A DNA stretch of 64,000 nucleotides. Origin: Isoperla grammatica (lineage: Eukaryota; Arthropoda; Insecta; Plecoptera; Perlodidae). Under the pieces are notes generated by a model. It did not search any database. It saw only the letters and a program-made list of their open reading frames with translations, and was not told the origin of the DNA. The translations under genes and the position numbers were made by a program. The DNA is taken from the NCBI GenBank assembly GCA_945910005.1, contig OX246746.1:33193409-33257408 (forward strand), in the 5' to 3' direction. Positions 21,788-33,460 of the stretch are shown here, one piece after another. Every line of letters begins with the position of its first letter. Position 1 is the stretch's first letter.

Positions 21788-23321
21788 TCAAAGTGGCTGA
21801 CCGCTGGTGAGAGAATCTGGCATCAGCTCAGTGCGGATAGCTCACCGCGTTAGCCGTGTTGTAGCGTATGAGCAAGTTGTTTTTGTTTAGATTTCATTGT
21901 GTTGTTCATTGTTCTGGTTGGGTTTTCAATGCAGAAGGTCCAAAGTTCGATTCCCGGCTCAGGATGGGATTTTTTTTTATAACCTTGGAAAATTACTTTA
22001 ATCTATCTATATAGTGGTGTAGATGCAAATGGTGACTTGCGCAGCCGTCATAGCAACAACCCACAATATTAAGATAATGCAGTAGATGTCCCCCACTGAA
22101 AATCAGTTCTTGTAAATGAGTCGGTAGAAAATAAGTACAGATTGAATTTTGGCTTACGACGAGAAGGAGGTTGGGGGGGGGGGGAGTGAGGGCTTCCCGA
22201 AATGTAAGCTGCAGTTATTATTTGTGATTGTTTGTTGGAAGACATTAAAAATGAAATAAAAACGAAAAATTGACTGATGAAATAGGCTTACATAGTAATA
22301 TTATACAAGTTACAACATTCACAAATTATTCTCTAGCATTTGGAGGAGGGGGGGGGGGGGGGAGCTTCAGCTGGATATATATAATTATAAATAATGTAAT
22401 ATTATTCATTTCGTGTCTACCCTTACTGTTACGATTTCAATAATGCTCCTTAGGACACTATTTTGTTAGCACATTTAAGTTTATACTCATAGTCGACTCA
22501 TTAAACACCTGCCCGCACTGTTTCAAGGGATTTTTTTTTATTTTGAAAGGGTTGAACCAATGGTCAAGGAGTCAACTATTAATAAGGGCCTAAATGTGCA
22601 ATACAAAATACAAATAATTGCCAATGTTAAATGGACATCACAACCCTGATGTTTGCCTATTTACTACATTCAGCAGTGTACCCATACTATTAACATCCTT
22701 AAACCCTGTCCTTTTCCCTTCAACTGTCCCACTTAAAATCTCCCATTTGGCTTTGCCCTCCTATGCTGGACTCCCCTTATGATGACCTCCGCGATCTATC
22801 TAATTCGGAAGACGTCGTATGACTTCAGCTGTTGAATACATCGTTAAGCAACAAATAATCAATTAACCCTCACTTACAACATAATATGAATCAAATTTTG
22901 ACTATGGGAGCCCGCTCCCTATCTCCCCACTACATAGAACATGGGACGACCGCTGCAAAGTTGTCAATTGCCTGATAATTATCACAACTCCCTCACCCCC
23001 AACATGTATTCCTTACTAACAGTTGCTGATTGAATTCAGCCACCCAGCGAGTCATCAGTTCTTCGAATTGTCTGAGACAAAAGCCAATATTCCATAAGAT
23101 TGTTGGCTTTTAAAACCTCAGTTCCCTTGATAAAAGGATGCTGGATGTGTCTAATATATTTCATAATATGATATATCTAGATACAACACGGTACACACAT
23201 TTTATTAGCACCTAAAACGGACGATTTTGTAACTTACGCCCTATGTTTACGTTGAACGTATCCGCACTCGAGCGTCCATATTAGAGTCGAATGCAGCGCT
23301 CCTGGTGAGACCTTTAACCGC
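21788..23321. mobile_element. Unidentified 1.5-kb insert in the foldback right arm
   Basis: It is defined by comparison with the left arm: sequence matching 17240-17265 is interrupted between GGGCAAAAT and TCCCTTATTTTT. ATT borders both sides, possibly a 3-bp duplication. It contains G-runs near 22165 and 22347, and a tRNA-like B-box (GTTCGATTCCC near 21946) without a matching A-box at the right distance. No coding frame is credible. Confidence 0.55.
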
Positions 23322-23922
23322 CTATTCCCTTATTTTTAATTTTTTTATCTTTACCCCATTGGAGATACATGACCTTGAACATGTCAAAATTTGAGTTTTT
23401 CCCATTTTGGGGATTTTTTTTACCCATTTAGGGATAGAAAAACAAGGTTTTTTATTTTTTCCTGTGGTAAATATATTCCCAATGTGCAAGGAGAAAAAAA
23501 CAGTTATCATTTATCTTCAACCCCTATCAAGAAATATAGCTTCAAACTTGATGGAAAAATGATTTCTGAAATCGATGTTTGACCTTGGATGGAACCAATA
23601 TGGCTGACATATACTTTATTTTAGGGACACATTTGTAATGTTCTGACTCTTTTAAACAGAATATGTTCAGTGCTCTGTTCTGATTGGACGGATAGTTTAC
23701 GAGCTACACGATGTAACGCAGAAGTCCAAAATGGTGATTTTTGCTGCGACCGCCTGGCTTCTAAAGCTTGTAACTTTTTAGTGAGTCATAACAAAAATCT
23801 AAAATTTGGGGCTAGTCCAAACACAGATAGGAACAAATGGCATAAAAGTTTTAAAAATATCTGAGATGGGTCAGCAACCAATTAATTCAAAATTGGACCA
23901 TTTACAATGAAATTAACCTTTT

Positions 23923-25353
23923 GACACCCTTGACCACCCACTTCTCCTGTCTAAACTAACCTCAATTGGAATCACTAGCCCTGCACATAAATGGATTTCT
24001 TCTTTTTTATCAAAGCGCACACAATCAGTAAGAGTTATTTCAAATGTGTCGAACAAATCCTTCTACTCCGCTCCTCTCCCAGTCTCAAATGGAGTCCCCC
24101 AAGGATCTATCCTTGGTCCCGCTATCTTTCTCATCTATGCTAATGATCTCCCCGACACACTGAACAGATCGGCTCCCCATGGATAAGTTAAATATTCTTG
24201 TCACAGTTTGCGGACGACACCACTAGACTTCTAACATGCCCGAGAAATGATGGAGCACTACTCATAGCCGAGGCTAATAAACACGCTTCTTTAATGTCAA
24301 CCTACTGTAATGAAAACCCCTTCTTGCTTCAAGTTTCTAAGTGAGTGTTCCTCTATTTATTTATTTATTTATTTAGTCTTGCATCATTATACAATTTTTG
24401 ATTGTGTAATGCACGTCAATACATTTGATATGAACTTATAATATACATTATTTTCAGATTAGTTGTACATAAGGCACATGAGTCTCCACAAACAAAGCCC
24501 ATATTCCAAACTCCAGTCCTCTTATTCGGCTCAATGGACCCAGTGTTACCCGGGATGTCTCTACCATGTTACTACCTTATGCTAACAGATTCCTTTGGAC
24601 TGGTCACCTCACATCCACCTTATAGCGTCAAGACTCCTAAGCAGTTGCTACATGCTTCAAAAACCTAAAACAATTGTCAGCCACTCCTCCCTTTTGCAAG
24701 TATACCATGCCCACTTCCATTCTATCCTATCATATGGTATCCTTTTTTGGGGCTCATCTCACCATTCTAATAGAACATTCATAATTCAAAAAAGAGCTAT
24801 AAGAATCCTGGCAGGTATCTCCCGACGCCAGTCTTGTAGGGAACACTTCACCAGGCTCCGGAGTCCGGATTCTAACTCTTCCATCCACCCTGATCATGTC
24901 TGCAGCTGTATTTGTTTGTGCCAACGCAGACCTATTCCCACTCAGTACTTTATGCCATCCCCACGAAACTAGATCTAGATCTAATATATTTTACAAGCCC
25001 TTTAACCTTCATTCATTCAAACATAGCCCCCAATACCTATGCATGAAAGTACCATCATCTACAAAACAATCAGCATCATTACCTTCTTTCAAATACAAAC
25101 TAAAATCTTTCCTATTTTGCAATGCATTCTATAACCTGGATGAATTATTTTCTTTCTCCACTGTCCAACCTATTGAATAAAATGATGTTGCGTACTATAA
25201 ACGTTAATTATTAGCTGTTTAAAATACCTATTATATCATGTGTCTTTGTTTTGTTGTGTAGCCTACCATAAGTTTTAAGATATCTTTTATATTGACGATG
25301 TCCATACATGTATTATTAATATATGTCTAAGGATGAAATAAATTGAAATTGAA
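23923..25353 (+). pseudogene. LINE reverse transcriptase and C-terminal tail, 3' part
   Basis: It continues the LINE begun at 16430. RT motifs in order: [37 protein letters not shown], and FADDTT (catalytic box). After a short TTTA-repeat insertion (about 24350-24480) comes the ORF2 tail (24595-24972: FIIQKRAIRILAGISRRQSC; then 24990-25180). Several frameshifts make it inactive. The 3' UTR ends near 25353 with AAATAAATTGAAATTGAAA. With the foldback element removed the two parts form one 5'-truncated LINE of roughly 1.7 kb. Confidence 0.85.
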
Positions 25354-26300
25354 AACAAAAAATTTGCTTGGTCTTCAAGAGAGAATTATTTGCTAGAACC
25401 TAGGCCGAGGCTACTTGTATCAAATACTTTACTAGAATAATACGGGAAGCTTCCGTTGATTTCTGGCAACAGCTGGCCTAGCGGTTAGACTTGGAATTTG
25501 GTGAATGATCGACGCGAAGAAGTTCACTAGGCCTAGCTGCATCCAAAGTGCCAAATATTTTATCGACTGGCATGCGATGCAGTGGCTGTCTAGGCGTAGC
25601 AGCTTGAGTTGGAACTTCATACGTGAACGTGTGTCACTATGCACTTAATGTTAAATGGGTCCAGTTTCTCATATTATTCTAGTAAGGTAGACAGACCTCT
25701 TTGGTTGAATGCAGTCAGTGCTAGGCCTATGCCCTAGGGCATAGCATATTCAATTTGAACACCTGTGCTTCATCTAGCAATAGGCCAAGCTAATTATTGG
25801 AAAACGACTCTAGGACTATAGCTTTGTAGGCCTGGGCCTAGACCCTTATACAAAGCCTGTGGTAGGCCTAGGCCTATTTAATCTTTGCATTCACCTAGAG
25901 GTCGATGCACAACAGCCTGGGATGGAGCTACGGTACCGGGAACATTGAGTGTGATTTAACACTGCCCGGTAACTGTAACAAGAAGTTCTAGCCTAGGCCT
26001 AGGCCTAGACCAGCCTAATCCTACACCTAGGCCTAGGCCTGGGCCTAGCCTGGGGTGCGTGGGACCCAGTTGGCCCGGTGATAGGCCTAGGCCTAGGCTA
26101 TCACCTATAGAACTTAGGCCTAGGCCTATGACATGCATCACAGTTAATAAATTGTGAAAGTCCGATTGTGAAGGCAACTTTAACCGTTAACGTAAGATTT
26201 GATACAAGACGACGTTACAAAATAAGACGATCCAAAAACCAGACACGGCTAGGCCCTAGCGTAGGCCTAGGCCTACGTCAAATGTTACCTACCAATATCT
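25354..26300. repeat. AGGCCT-palindrome-rich interval
   Basis: TAGGCCTAGGCC strings recur at high density, especially 25800-26130 and 26250-26275. No coding exon is recognised. Similar clusters are at 6590-7010, 7540-7565, 37005-37320 and 57255-57385. Confidence 0.75.
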
Positions 26301-26420
26301 TTAGTAAATAATTAATAATAATAAGTCTTTACTGGTAAGAATGAAAAATATATATATACAGTACCTAGGTATTAGATCTACTTGTGACAGGCGAGCATTA
26401 AAAAGGCCTAGCCTACTCAC

Positions 26421-26535
26421 CAGACTCCAGCACAGGCTACCGAGCACAGGTGACTCCAGTTGACTACAGTCACAGACAGTTGAGGACGCATGAGGAACTA
26501 GGAAGGAAGCATGGCATGCAGGCCGGTTCGCGCCT
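26421..26535 (-). other. Candidate non-coding first exon / promoter-proximal sequence
   Basis: On the minus strand, G/C-richer sequence ends GGAGTCTG followed by a strong donor GTGAGTAG. It could be the 5' exon of the minus-strand gene, because the ATG exon at 15413 starts with an acceptor, and it sits about 200 bp from a plus-strand THAP start. No transcript evidence is available. Confidence 0.25.
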
Positions 26536-26740
26536 TTTTTGTAAGTTAATATTTTATAATAAAACAAAAATAGCTGACGTTAAATAAATAAGTAATATGC
26601 TTCTATAATTAAGAATAATTTACAAATAAGGAAATAAAAATAAACTACAATCAAAATGTATCACAAGTATAAGGAGCCAATAGCATCGATAGTGGTTACT
26701 CGCGCGCGTACTTCAACTCGAGCGGACAATCACAACAAAC

Positions 26741-26987
26741 ATGCCGGCCACAAAGCACTGTGCTAATGGGTTATGCCGGAGCAGTGGAGTGACCTTTGTA
26801 CGCTTTCCGAAGCCACATATGAATATGGTGTTGTGTGAAAGGTGGGTCCGAGCATGTGGAAGTACAGGGTTTACCACAAAGTGTGTGAAGAAGGATACAT
26901 ATAGATAGCTCCAAACACTCCGTGAATGGTAGGACTTCAGACGACTATCCTGACCCCATTCCTTTGACATGCACCTCTTCGAATGAA
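26741..26987 (+). pseudogene. THAP-domain exon remnant
   Basis: From ATG at 26741 the frame reads MPATKHCANGLCRSSGVTF, then VRFPKPHMNM and CERWVRACGSTGF. This follows the C2CH THAP finger order C-x(4)-C ... FPK ... RW. A 1-base shift near 26900 then gives SKHSVNGRTSDDYPDPIPLT, equivalent to the CSxHF-NGRP end of the domain but with the last Cys and Phe replaced. GAATGAA followed by GTAAGT at 26988 looks like a splice donor. The shift, stop (26906-26908) and lost ligand suggest a decayed gene or transposase exon. A one-base sequencing error would be the alternative. Confidence 0.6.
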
Positions 26988-27261
26988 GTAAGTTGTTATA
27001 AATTGTAATTTATATGGCTTGAACAATTGCGCGCTTGCAGTGCTTAGTGTCACGCCAGATGCGCCGTTACGTTCGCTGTGCAAATTGTCGCGCACCCAGA
27101 AGCCCAGCTTCCTGTATTTAATTGTCAAAAATCAAATGGATGGGCGTATGCCACAGGGCTAGGAACCAGTTGACAAGCGCTGTACCTTTCAATGAGATTT
27201 TTCCTCACGCCAGTCCCGGATAACCCCCTATTTTCAAATTTTCAAAATTCAACATAACTTT

Positions 27262-27909
27262 AGCCCATATTACACTACAATTGGAATCGTAGACTGGAGT
27301 CGCCGATTGCAATCGGAACCAACAATTCTCCAATCACACTTGACCAGCTAAAAATCCTAAAATCGTGCAACCAGGTAATAAATTCAATAATAATAACTAA
27401 CAAAACAAGCCTTAATCACAAACAAATATATAATTAAAGTTATTGGCTCTTTGTTTCCATTTTCTCTCGTTTTTACATTAGGCCAACAGTGTGTTATAAC
27501 TAGATTATTTCTGTTATATCTGTATTAGCATTTAAATTAGTATACAATTCCTACTTCCTCTTTAACGTCATATTACTTAATATAGACTGTATTGTAGAAG
27601 ACCCCCTACCTGCGAGTAGTATACTCACTGGGGGTCAGTGATATTATATAATTGTAATTACTGTAATCATTATCAATAAAGAAATCAGAAAGAAAGAAAA
27701 AAGAAAAAAAAAAGTAGTTGTTGCTTGAGGTTATGTTGTGACAGTGCTCAATACGTAGAATCTACGATTCCCAATCTTATTTTAGAGCTCGGTCTATAAA
27801 AAGATTGCAATCGTAGACTGGCCCAACTGAGCTACTGCGCATGCGCCGCCAATCGTAAGCTCGAATCTACGATTGCAATTGTCAGTTCGGAACCTAATGT
27901 GATATGGCC
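27262..27909. mobile_element. Probable MITE with imperfect inverted ends
   Basis: The left GCCCATATTACACTACAATTG and the right CAATTGTCAGTT...TGTGATATGGCC are imperfect inverted copies. ATCGTAGACTGG motifs occur near both ends. A LINE-like 3' tail (ATCATTATCAATAAAGAAATC, then GAAA repeats) lies inside at about 27600-27715. No clean target duplication was found. Confidence 0.5.
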
Positions 27910-28204
27910 TTTTATTCATCGATTACCTTACACAGTGGGCCTATACAGTGCATTGGATATTTTCCATATTTGGCATAAAACATGGTATGTAAGGTTTAAG
28001 ATTAAAGTTAGAAAAATTTACATGGCATTATATACATAATAAATACTTTCTTATTATTTATTTATTTATTTATTTTTTTTTTTTTATTCTGATAATAGGT
28101 TTGTTTATTAATTATTATGTATTTGCTTATGGCAGTGTGGAAGAACCAATGATAAATGTCAATGAGAAAGATTCATTTTTATTTAGAACCGTGTCCCTCG
28201 AGCT

Positions 28205-30655
28205 TCACACCAAGCAATGTTTATTCTTCGGTCCATAGCGACGGGTTTCTTTTGTCTTGCGCAATTGCCACCGCCTTCTGACAAACCACAGACGGAGTGC
28301 TGGAGTTCGGACGAACACTGGAGTGAATAACAGCTGGGGGCGCTGTCCCAGACAGATGTGATGAGCGTGATTCTGCATTCGGCATCGTCGATGGTTGAGT
28401 GGTATCTGGGGCCGCATCAGCAAGAATGAAGGCGGGCTTCAAACGATCAATGGATACAACGACCTTCTTCCCAGTACGCCAAATTGTAAAGTGTTTCTCA
28501 TTCCTCGTGAGTACCTCGTAAGGCCCATCGTACGGTTGCTGAAGGGGTGTTGGGACAGCATCATGTCGCACAAAACCGTGGGAACATGTCGCGAGGTTCT
28601 GAAACACAAAACAGCGTCGTTCTCCGTGTTGAATAGGGCGGGACGGCCGGACGAGCTTCTGGAGACGTTGGCGGAGGTGCCTGACGTACTCAGAGGTGCT
28701 GTTCAGTGTTGTTGCAGCTGACAGGTATTCTCCTGGAAGTCTGAGAGTAGTTCCGTAAACCAATTCAGCCGGTGTTGCCTTAATATCGTCCTTCCAAGCT
28801 GATCGGATACCCAGCATAACCCACGGTAGGGTGTCAGTCCAGCGATTCTCTTCATGGCACATAAGTGCAGCCTTGAGCTGTCGGTGGAGACGCTCTACCA
28901 TTCCGTTGGCGGCGGGATGATATGACGTAGTGTGGATTAGGGTCGTACCTAACAGGTGATTGAGAGACCTGAAAAGAGATGACTCGAATTGTCGACCTTG
29001 ATCGGAAGTGATCCGAAGGGGCGTCCCAAAACGAGATATCCACCCGGTGACGAGGGCAGAGGCGACTGTATCTGCAGTTATATCGGCAAGAGGCAGCGCC
29101 TCAGGCCAGCGAGTAAACCGGTCGATCGCATGTGAGTAGGTAACGGAATCCCGCTGACTCGGGGAGAGGACCAACAAGATCAATGTGGACATGGTCAAAC
29201 CGAGCGTCGGGGACGTCAAAATGCTCAACGGGCGCAGAGACGTGGCGAGTGACCTTCGATCGCTGACACGTTATGCATGCCCGGGCCCACTCTCTGCAGT
29301 CTCTTCTCATTGACGGCCAGACGTAGCTCCTGGAGACAAGGCAAACGGAGGCCGCAACACCTGGATGGGACAGGCTGTGAAGGCTGTCAAACACCCGACG
29401 TCGAAGGTTCGCTGGCACGAAGGGCCGTTCTACCGGCGTGGACGTGTCACAATGGATCGTGAGGTTTGTCCCAGCGAGGCTCCTACATTTCAGTTGAAGT
29501 GCAGTGTCTGAGAGAAGAAGTGCCCGAAGGTCAGAATCGGTCTTCTGTTCTCGATCGAGCAATTGCCACGTAATCCACTGGAGCCGAGATCGCCTCCACT
29601 CTGGACAGAGCGTCTGCGACGACATTCTCCTTGCCAGGAACATGACGAATATCGGTAGAAAATTGACCAATGTAGTCGAGATACCGAAACTGTCGCGGTG
29701 AACACTTCTCAGCCTTCTGCTTAAAAGCGAATGTCAAAGGCTTGTGGTCTGTGTAGACTGAGAACGTTCTGGCTTCCACCATATGACGGAAATAACGTAT
29801 GGCCTCGTAGATGGCAAGGAGTTCGCGATCGTATGCTCCGTACTTGCGCTGCGCTGCATTCAGCTTACGTGAGAAGAATGCTAGTGGTTGCCAACCTAAA
29901 CAAGTTCTCTGCTGAAGGGCGGCTCCAATACTATTGTCGGAGGCGTCGGCTAAGATCGCCAGCTCCGCACTTGAGTCTGGGTGCGCCAGAAGCGCCGCCT
30001 GCGAGAGACTATACTCTTACATTCTTCAAACGTCTGCAACAACTCCGGAGTCCAAACGATAGGCGTCTTACCCGATGTGTCAGCACCGACAAGGAGGTCG
30101 TTGAGGGGTGCCTGAAGTCGGGCGGCAGATGGTAGGAAACGACTATAGAAATTTATCATACCCAATACCTGACGTAGTTGCTTGATATTACTGGGTGGTG
30201 GCAAAGAGATGATTGCCTCCACCTTGTCTTCAAGAGGCCGTGTCCCGAAGGCATTGACAGTGTGGCCTAAGAACTTTACCTCGGAAACACCAAACACGCA
30301 CTTTGAAGTATTGATCAGTATTCCGTACTCCGACAACCGCGCAAAGAGCAGGCGGAGGTGTTCCTCATGTTCTGCCTGAGATGTCGATGCTATGAGGATA
30401 TCATCGATGTATGCGTAGGCGAAATCCAGATCACGAATGGCTTCGTCGATGAACCTCTGAAACGTTTGGGCTGCGTTTCGTAAACCAAAACTCATGAATG
30501 GAAATTCGAAAATACCAAATGGTGTGGTTATAGCTGTCTTTGCGATATCATCTGGAGCAACAGGGATCTGGTTGTACGCTTTAACCAAGTCAATCGTCGA
30601 GAATACAGACTTCCCAGTGAGCGACTGAGCAAAATCTTGTATATGATAGCCTATT
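28205..30655 (-). mobile_element. Ty3/Gypsy retrotransposon pol, truncated and frameshifted
   Basis: The minus strand carries RT, RNase H and integrase in Gypsy order. RT begins mid-domain at HIQDFAQSL (about 30650) and includes [37 protein letters not shown] (catalytic) and [20 protein letters not shown]. RNase H follows after a frameshift near 30015 ([26 protein letters not shown]). The integrase zinc region ends CITCQRSK and its core holds the D-D-E set: [14 protein letters not shown] and [13 protein letters not shown]. Further frameshifts lie near 29570 and 29150. Gag, protease, the RT start and both LTRs are missing. Confidence 0.9.
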
Positions 30656-30969
30656 TTTGACTTTAGCGATTTTAGTTGCTGTTCCCTGCTTGTTCCGTTG
30701 GAGCAGATAGTGTAATTTGTCCACTCAACGCTTAGAGAGAGTCCTTGTGACTTATGGGGGCCTAATGTTTTTAAAGAAGTACACACGTTACACCCTAAGC
30801 GTCCATCTTTAGCGTCTAACCAATCATGTTTACCTTTTCTTTCCAGCCATTGTTCCTCACTCCACACTGATGGAAGTTCACATTTTGACTTCACTTCTTG
30901 AACAGGAGTACTAATTTCCGAACGTTTCTCTACACAACACTGTTCACAGTTGTTTTCATTTACCGCCAC
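30000..30969 (-). pseudogene. Chimeric ORF: TTF-type finger fused to Gypsy RT
   Basis: A 339-codon frame starts with about 107 residues unlike any Gypsy protein: [47 protein letters not shown] and [13 protein letters not shown]. This is the TTF-finger N-terminal pattern of KIAA1586-like, hAT-derived proteins. Near 30650 it switches in frame to Gypsy RT. The junction is probably a retroelement landing in, or recombining with, a hAT-type ORF. The frame runs off at about 30000, where RNase H continues in another frame. No evidence that the fusion is expressed. Confidence 0.7.
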
Positions 30970-30975
30970 ATTATT

Positions 30976-32789
30976 TGGAAGTTCGTTGTGTTTGAAAAAA
31001 AAAACTGGTAATTTTTTTTAGGGGTTTTTCACTTTGTTCGGCAGTCCGTCTTTTCATGACAAGAGAAAATAAATAATTAACTGCTATTACCAATATAATA
31101 CAATACAACTAAATATGAACACGCACGAAATGCCACTTAAACACTCTTTGTGACGTGTACACGCGCCACGACTCGACGTACACTTTACGCGGTAAAAGGC
31201 AGATTTCAAATGCAGACGCATTTAGATGTTACCACTTGAGCTCCAGAGAGAATACTGATGACAGAAATGCATGTGACAATGTCAACATTTTTACGCTAAA
31301 TAGGACGGGCAGTTCTCAGAACTCAGAAGACCTAATCCTTTTCACATAAACCCTCTTCTGAGAAACTAACAGTGCACAACACAGGTGCATGGCTATGAAT
31401 AGGCAGGGTAGAAGGCGAGGATGATAGGAATTTCGGACTTTGTACGTGCCATATCTGGCGAAATCATAGAATACTGTGATTAGTGGCTGACTCTTTTCAG
31501 TCACCTCCACAAGGTGTCCTAACAACTGTCAAATTTGATACCTGCAACAAAAATCTATTTCTTCTGTCCATCGTTTCGAAGCATGTATATTTGGTCATGC
31601 GTATTTTTGCTCTCCAATTATAGAAAACGTTTTTATTGCGCCTGGCTGTTCTTTGTTTAGCAATGTAGGACTTCGTGCATGTATTGTAATGGTATAATAT
31701 GGGCTGTTAACTGTTAAAAAGCACCTGGGCTAGCCCAGCCTCCAAATAAAAGTGCCTGGGCGGCGCCCAGGCTCGAATACACCACATTTCCTGCTACGAC
31801 AATACCAAGAAGCCACACTAATAGTCGCCCCAGGGCAGGACTGAAGAGGTGAGGCTGTGAATAAGGGGGTGACTAACAACCCCTTCCACGTCTTCAAAAC
31901 GACCAGAAATCTGTGGTGGCTACGTCACTTTTAGGCACACGACCCCCTGATATAAAACTAATTCCAAGGCATCCGTGGACAAGTGGAAGTAGTTGGCGAG
32001 TCTTCGATGGACAGTAGATGGCCAATGCCCAGTCTTCGGGGATAGTTGTGTGTGTGTGTGTAATGAAATCGAAAGTGCAATAGTTTATTGTGTAATTTAA
32101 TATCCGGATACAAATTCTCACAACTACAATTTAATAATCAACTCCACTTCGACCGTCGTCTTCAACACCAGCCACTTTAGATTTCAACAACAACAGCGTC
32201 ATCAATCATCAATCATCATCAACATATCCCCATCATCGATCATCGCCCAGCCTACTTACAGAAATATATAACAACCATGGTATCGTTAAATTTATAATAT
32301 CTTTGGCCATTGATAATTTTTATGTACTGTATTGTCTTGTTTTATCGCACATTTTTATTTTGAATATAACAGCATAAATCTGAACTAATTTAACTTATAA
32401 TTTAACCACTTTCCTTTCAAAAACCCATTGTCATTTAATTTTAGAATACCATTAGTGTAGAAGAAAGGCCTGTACGGTCACAATACATCAAATTTGCTGA
32501 GGTTGAGTTAATACGGAGTATTCCTTTGTCATCGGATTAACTTGAAAGATGGATAATTTTTACTTGATTTTCTTTAGCCCTAGGGAGGCTAGTGCGGATG
32601 TGTTGGGCTCGAGATACGGATATTGCTTGTGGCCAGCGGATGAAGATAAGACGGTGTACGGTCTACTCATGAGCCAGACGCTTTTTCGTTTTAAGACATC
32701 CGTGAAATGAGACTGTGAAGATATGCAAGCTTTATATTCACGTTACGGGATACTATCATTATCGCACAAGATCAAGCATTCATTCACAA
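30976..32789. other. No supported gene
   Basis: It contains a short (GT)n run near 32047-32061 and a 'CCTGGGCTAGCCCAG...GCCTGGGCGGCGCCCAGG' pair of small palindromes at about 31725-31775. I could not place LTRs for the neighbouring Gypsy copy here. Confidence 0.4.
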
Positions 32790-32835
32790 ACAAACATTAT
32801 CATTATGAGAACCTAGTAATTGGACTGTATACACT

Positions 32836-33306
32836 CAGGCGCGGAGTGGCTATAGGGATGCCGGTTGTTGGAATGCGATCGCATCCCGGGCCCCTGGGCA
32901 AATCCGGGCCCTTTGGCAGTCCGGGACCCCGGGCTGCGCTACCAGAAAGTTCCTATGATGTAAATACTCCTCTGTGTATTGCTAAAAAATCTTAACCACA
33001 CTCTATAAGTATTATTTTGAAATTATAATTGAATTTATTGTAATATTTATTGTAAATATTCAATGTAATGAATTGAATATAATGGACATTATTTTGCTAC
33101 TGGTAGGGTGGCCTCTGTTAATTGCGCCCTAAAATCGTATTTTAGGCCATAAATTCAATGCAACCCCAAAAAAAATTTTACGCCTTGGGCGTATTTGCCT
33201 CCGGCGGCTGGGGCGAAGCCCCAAACCCCAGCTGTGCCACGCCACCTCATGCGGACCCCCCGAAACCCACCATACCGGGGCTTTTTATCCCAAGTCCGCC
33301 ACTGTA
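32836..33306. mobile_element. hAT-type MITE inserted in the inverted repeat
   Basis: It starts CAGGCGCGGAGTGGC and ends GTCCGCCACTGTA. The flanks are TATACACT (32828-32835) and CATACACT (33307-33314), an 8-bp duplication with one change. The interior is rich in CCGGGCCC and GGGGCGAAGCCCC palindromes. Confidence 0.65.
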
Positions 33307-33356
33307 CATACACTGTTCCTTGTCAGAACATAAAATTAAAACGCAATATTTCGAGC

Positions 33357-33387
33357 CTGTTGAAGAGCTCTGATCAGGGTTCGAAAT
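33357..33387 (+). ncRNA. Decayed hammerhead-like core
   Basis: CTGTTGA is followed by A, GAGCTC, loop TGATCA, GGGTTC, then GAAAT. Stem II can form six pairs, including G-U wobbles. The box departs from CUGANGA at one essential A, so activity is unlikely. Confidence 0.4.
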
Positions 33388-33460
33388 ATTGCGTTTTAAT
33401 TTTATGTTGTGACATGGAACAGTGCACAGTCCAATTACTAGGTTCTTATAACGTTTTACC

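Larger units (their letters stand above)
16674..23917. mobile_element. 7.2-kb foldback element with arms of about 1.2 kb
   Basis: The left arm (16674-17738, continuing about 20405-20535) is the reverse complement of the right arm (21180-21787, continuing about 23322-23917). The tips read GGGTCATTTCATTGAATATGG and, inverted, GTTAATTTCATTGTAAATGG. CTTTT flanks both ends (16669-16673 and 23918-23922), and deletion of the unit restores a LINE reading frame. Later insertions interrupt both arms. Without them it is about 3.1 kb, with a unique core of about 640 bp at 20536-21179 showing no recognisable transposase. Superfamily is not assigned. Confidence 0.85.
32790..33460. repeat. Inverted repeat (PLE-terminus type) interrupted by a MITE
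   Basis: The arms GAACCTAGTAATTGGACTG ... AAATTAAAACGCAATATTTC and their inverse at 33380-33450 match closely once the insertion 32836-33306 is removed. The loop carries a decayed hammerhead-like core at 33357-33387. Confidence 0.7.

Noticed and set aside
21820..21975. tRNA gene
   Set aside because: A B-box-like GTTCGATTCCC is present, but the A-box-like part is over 100 bases away and no cloverleaf can be drawn.
28221..29228. Domesticated integrase gene
   Set aside because: The D-D-E set is present, but the frame starts with unrelated residues after a frameshift and is flanked by the rest of a broken Gypsy pol.
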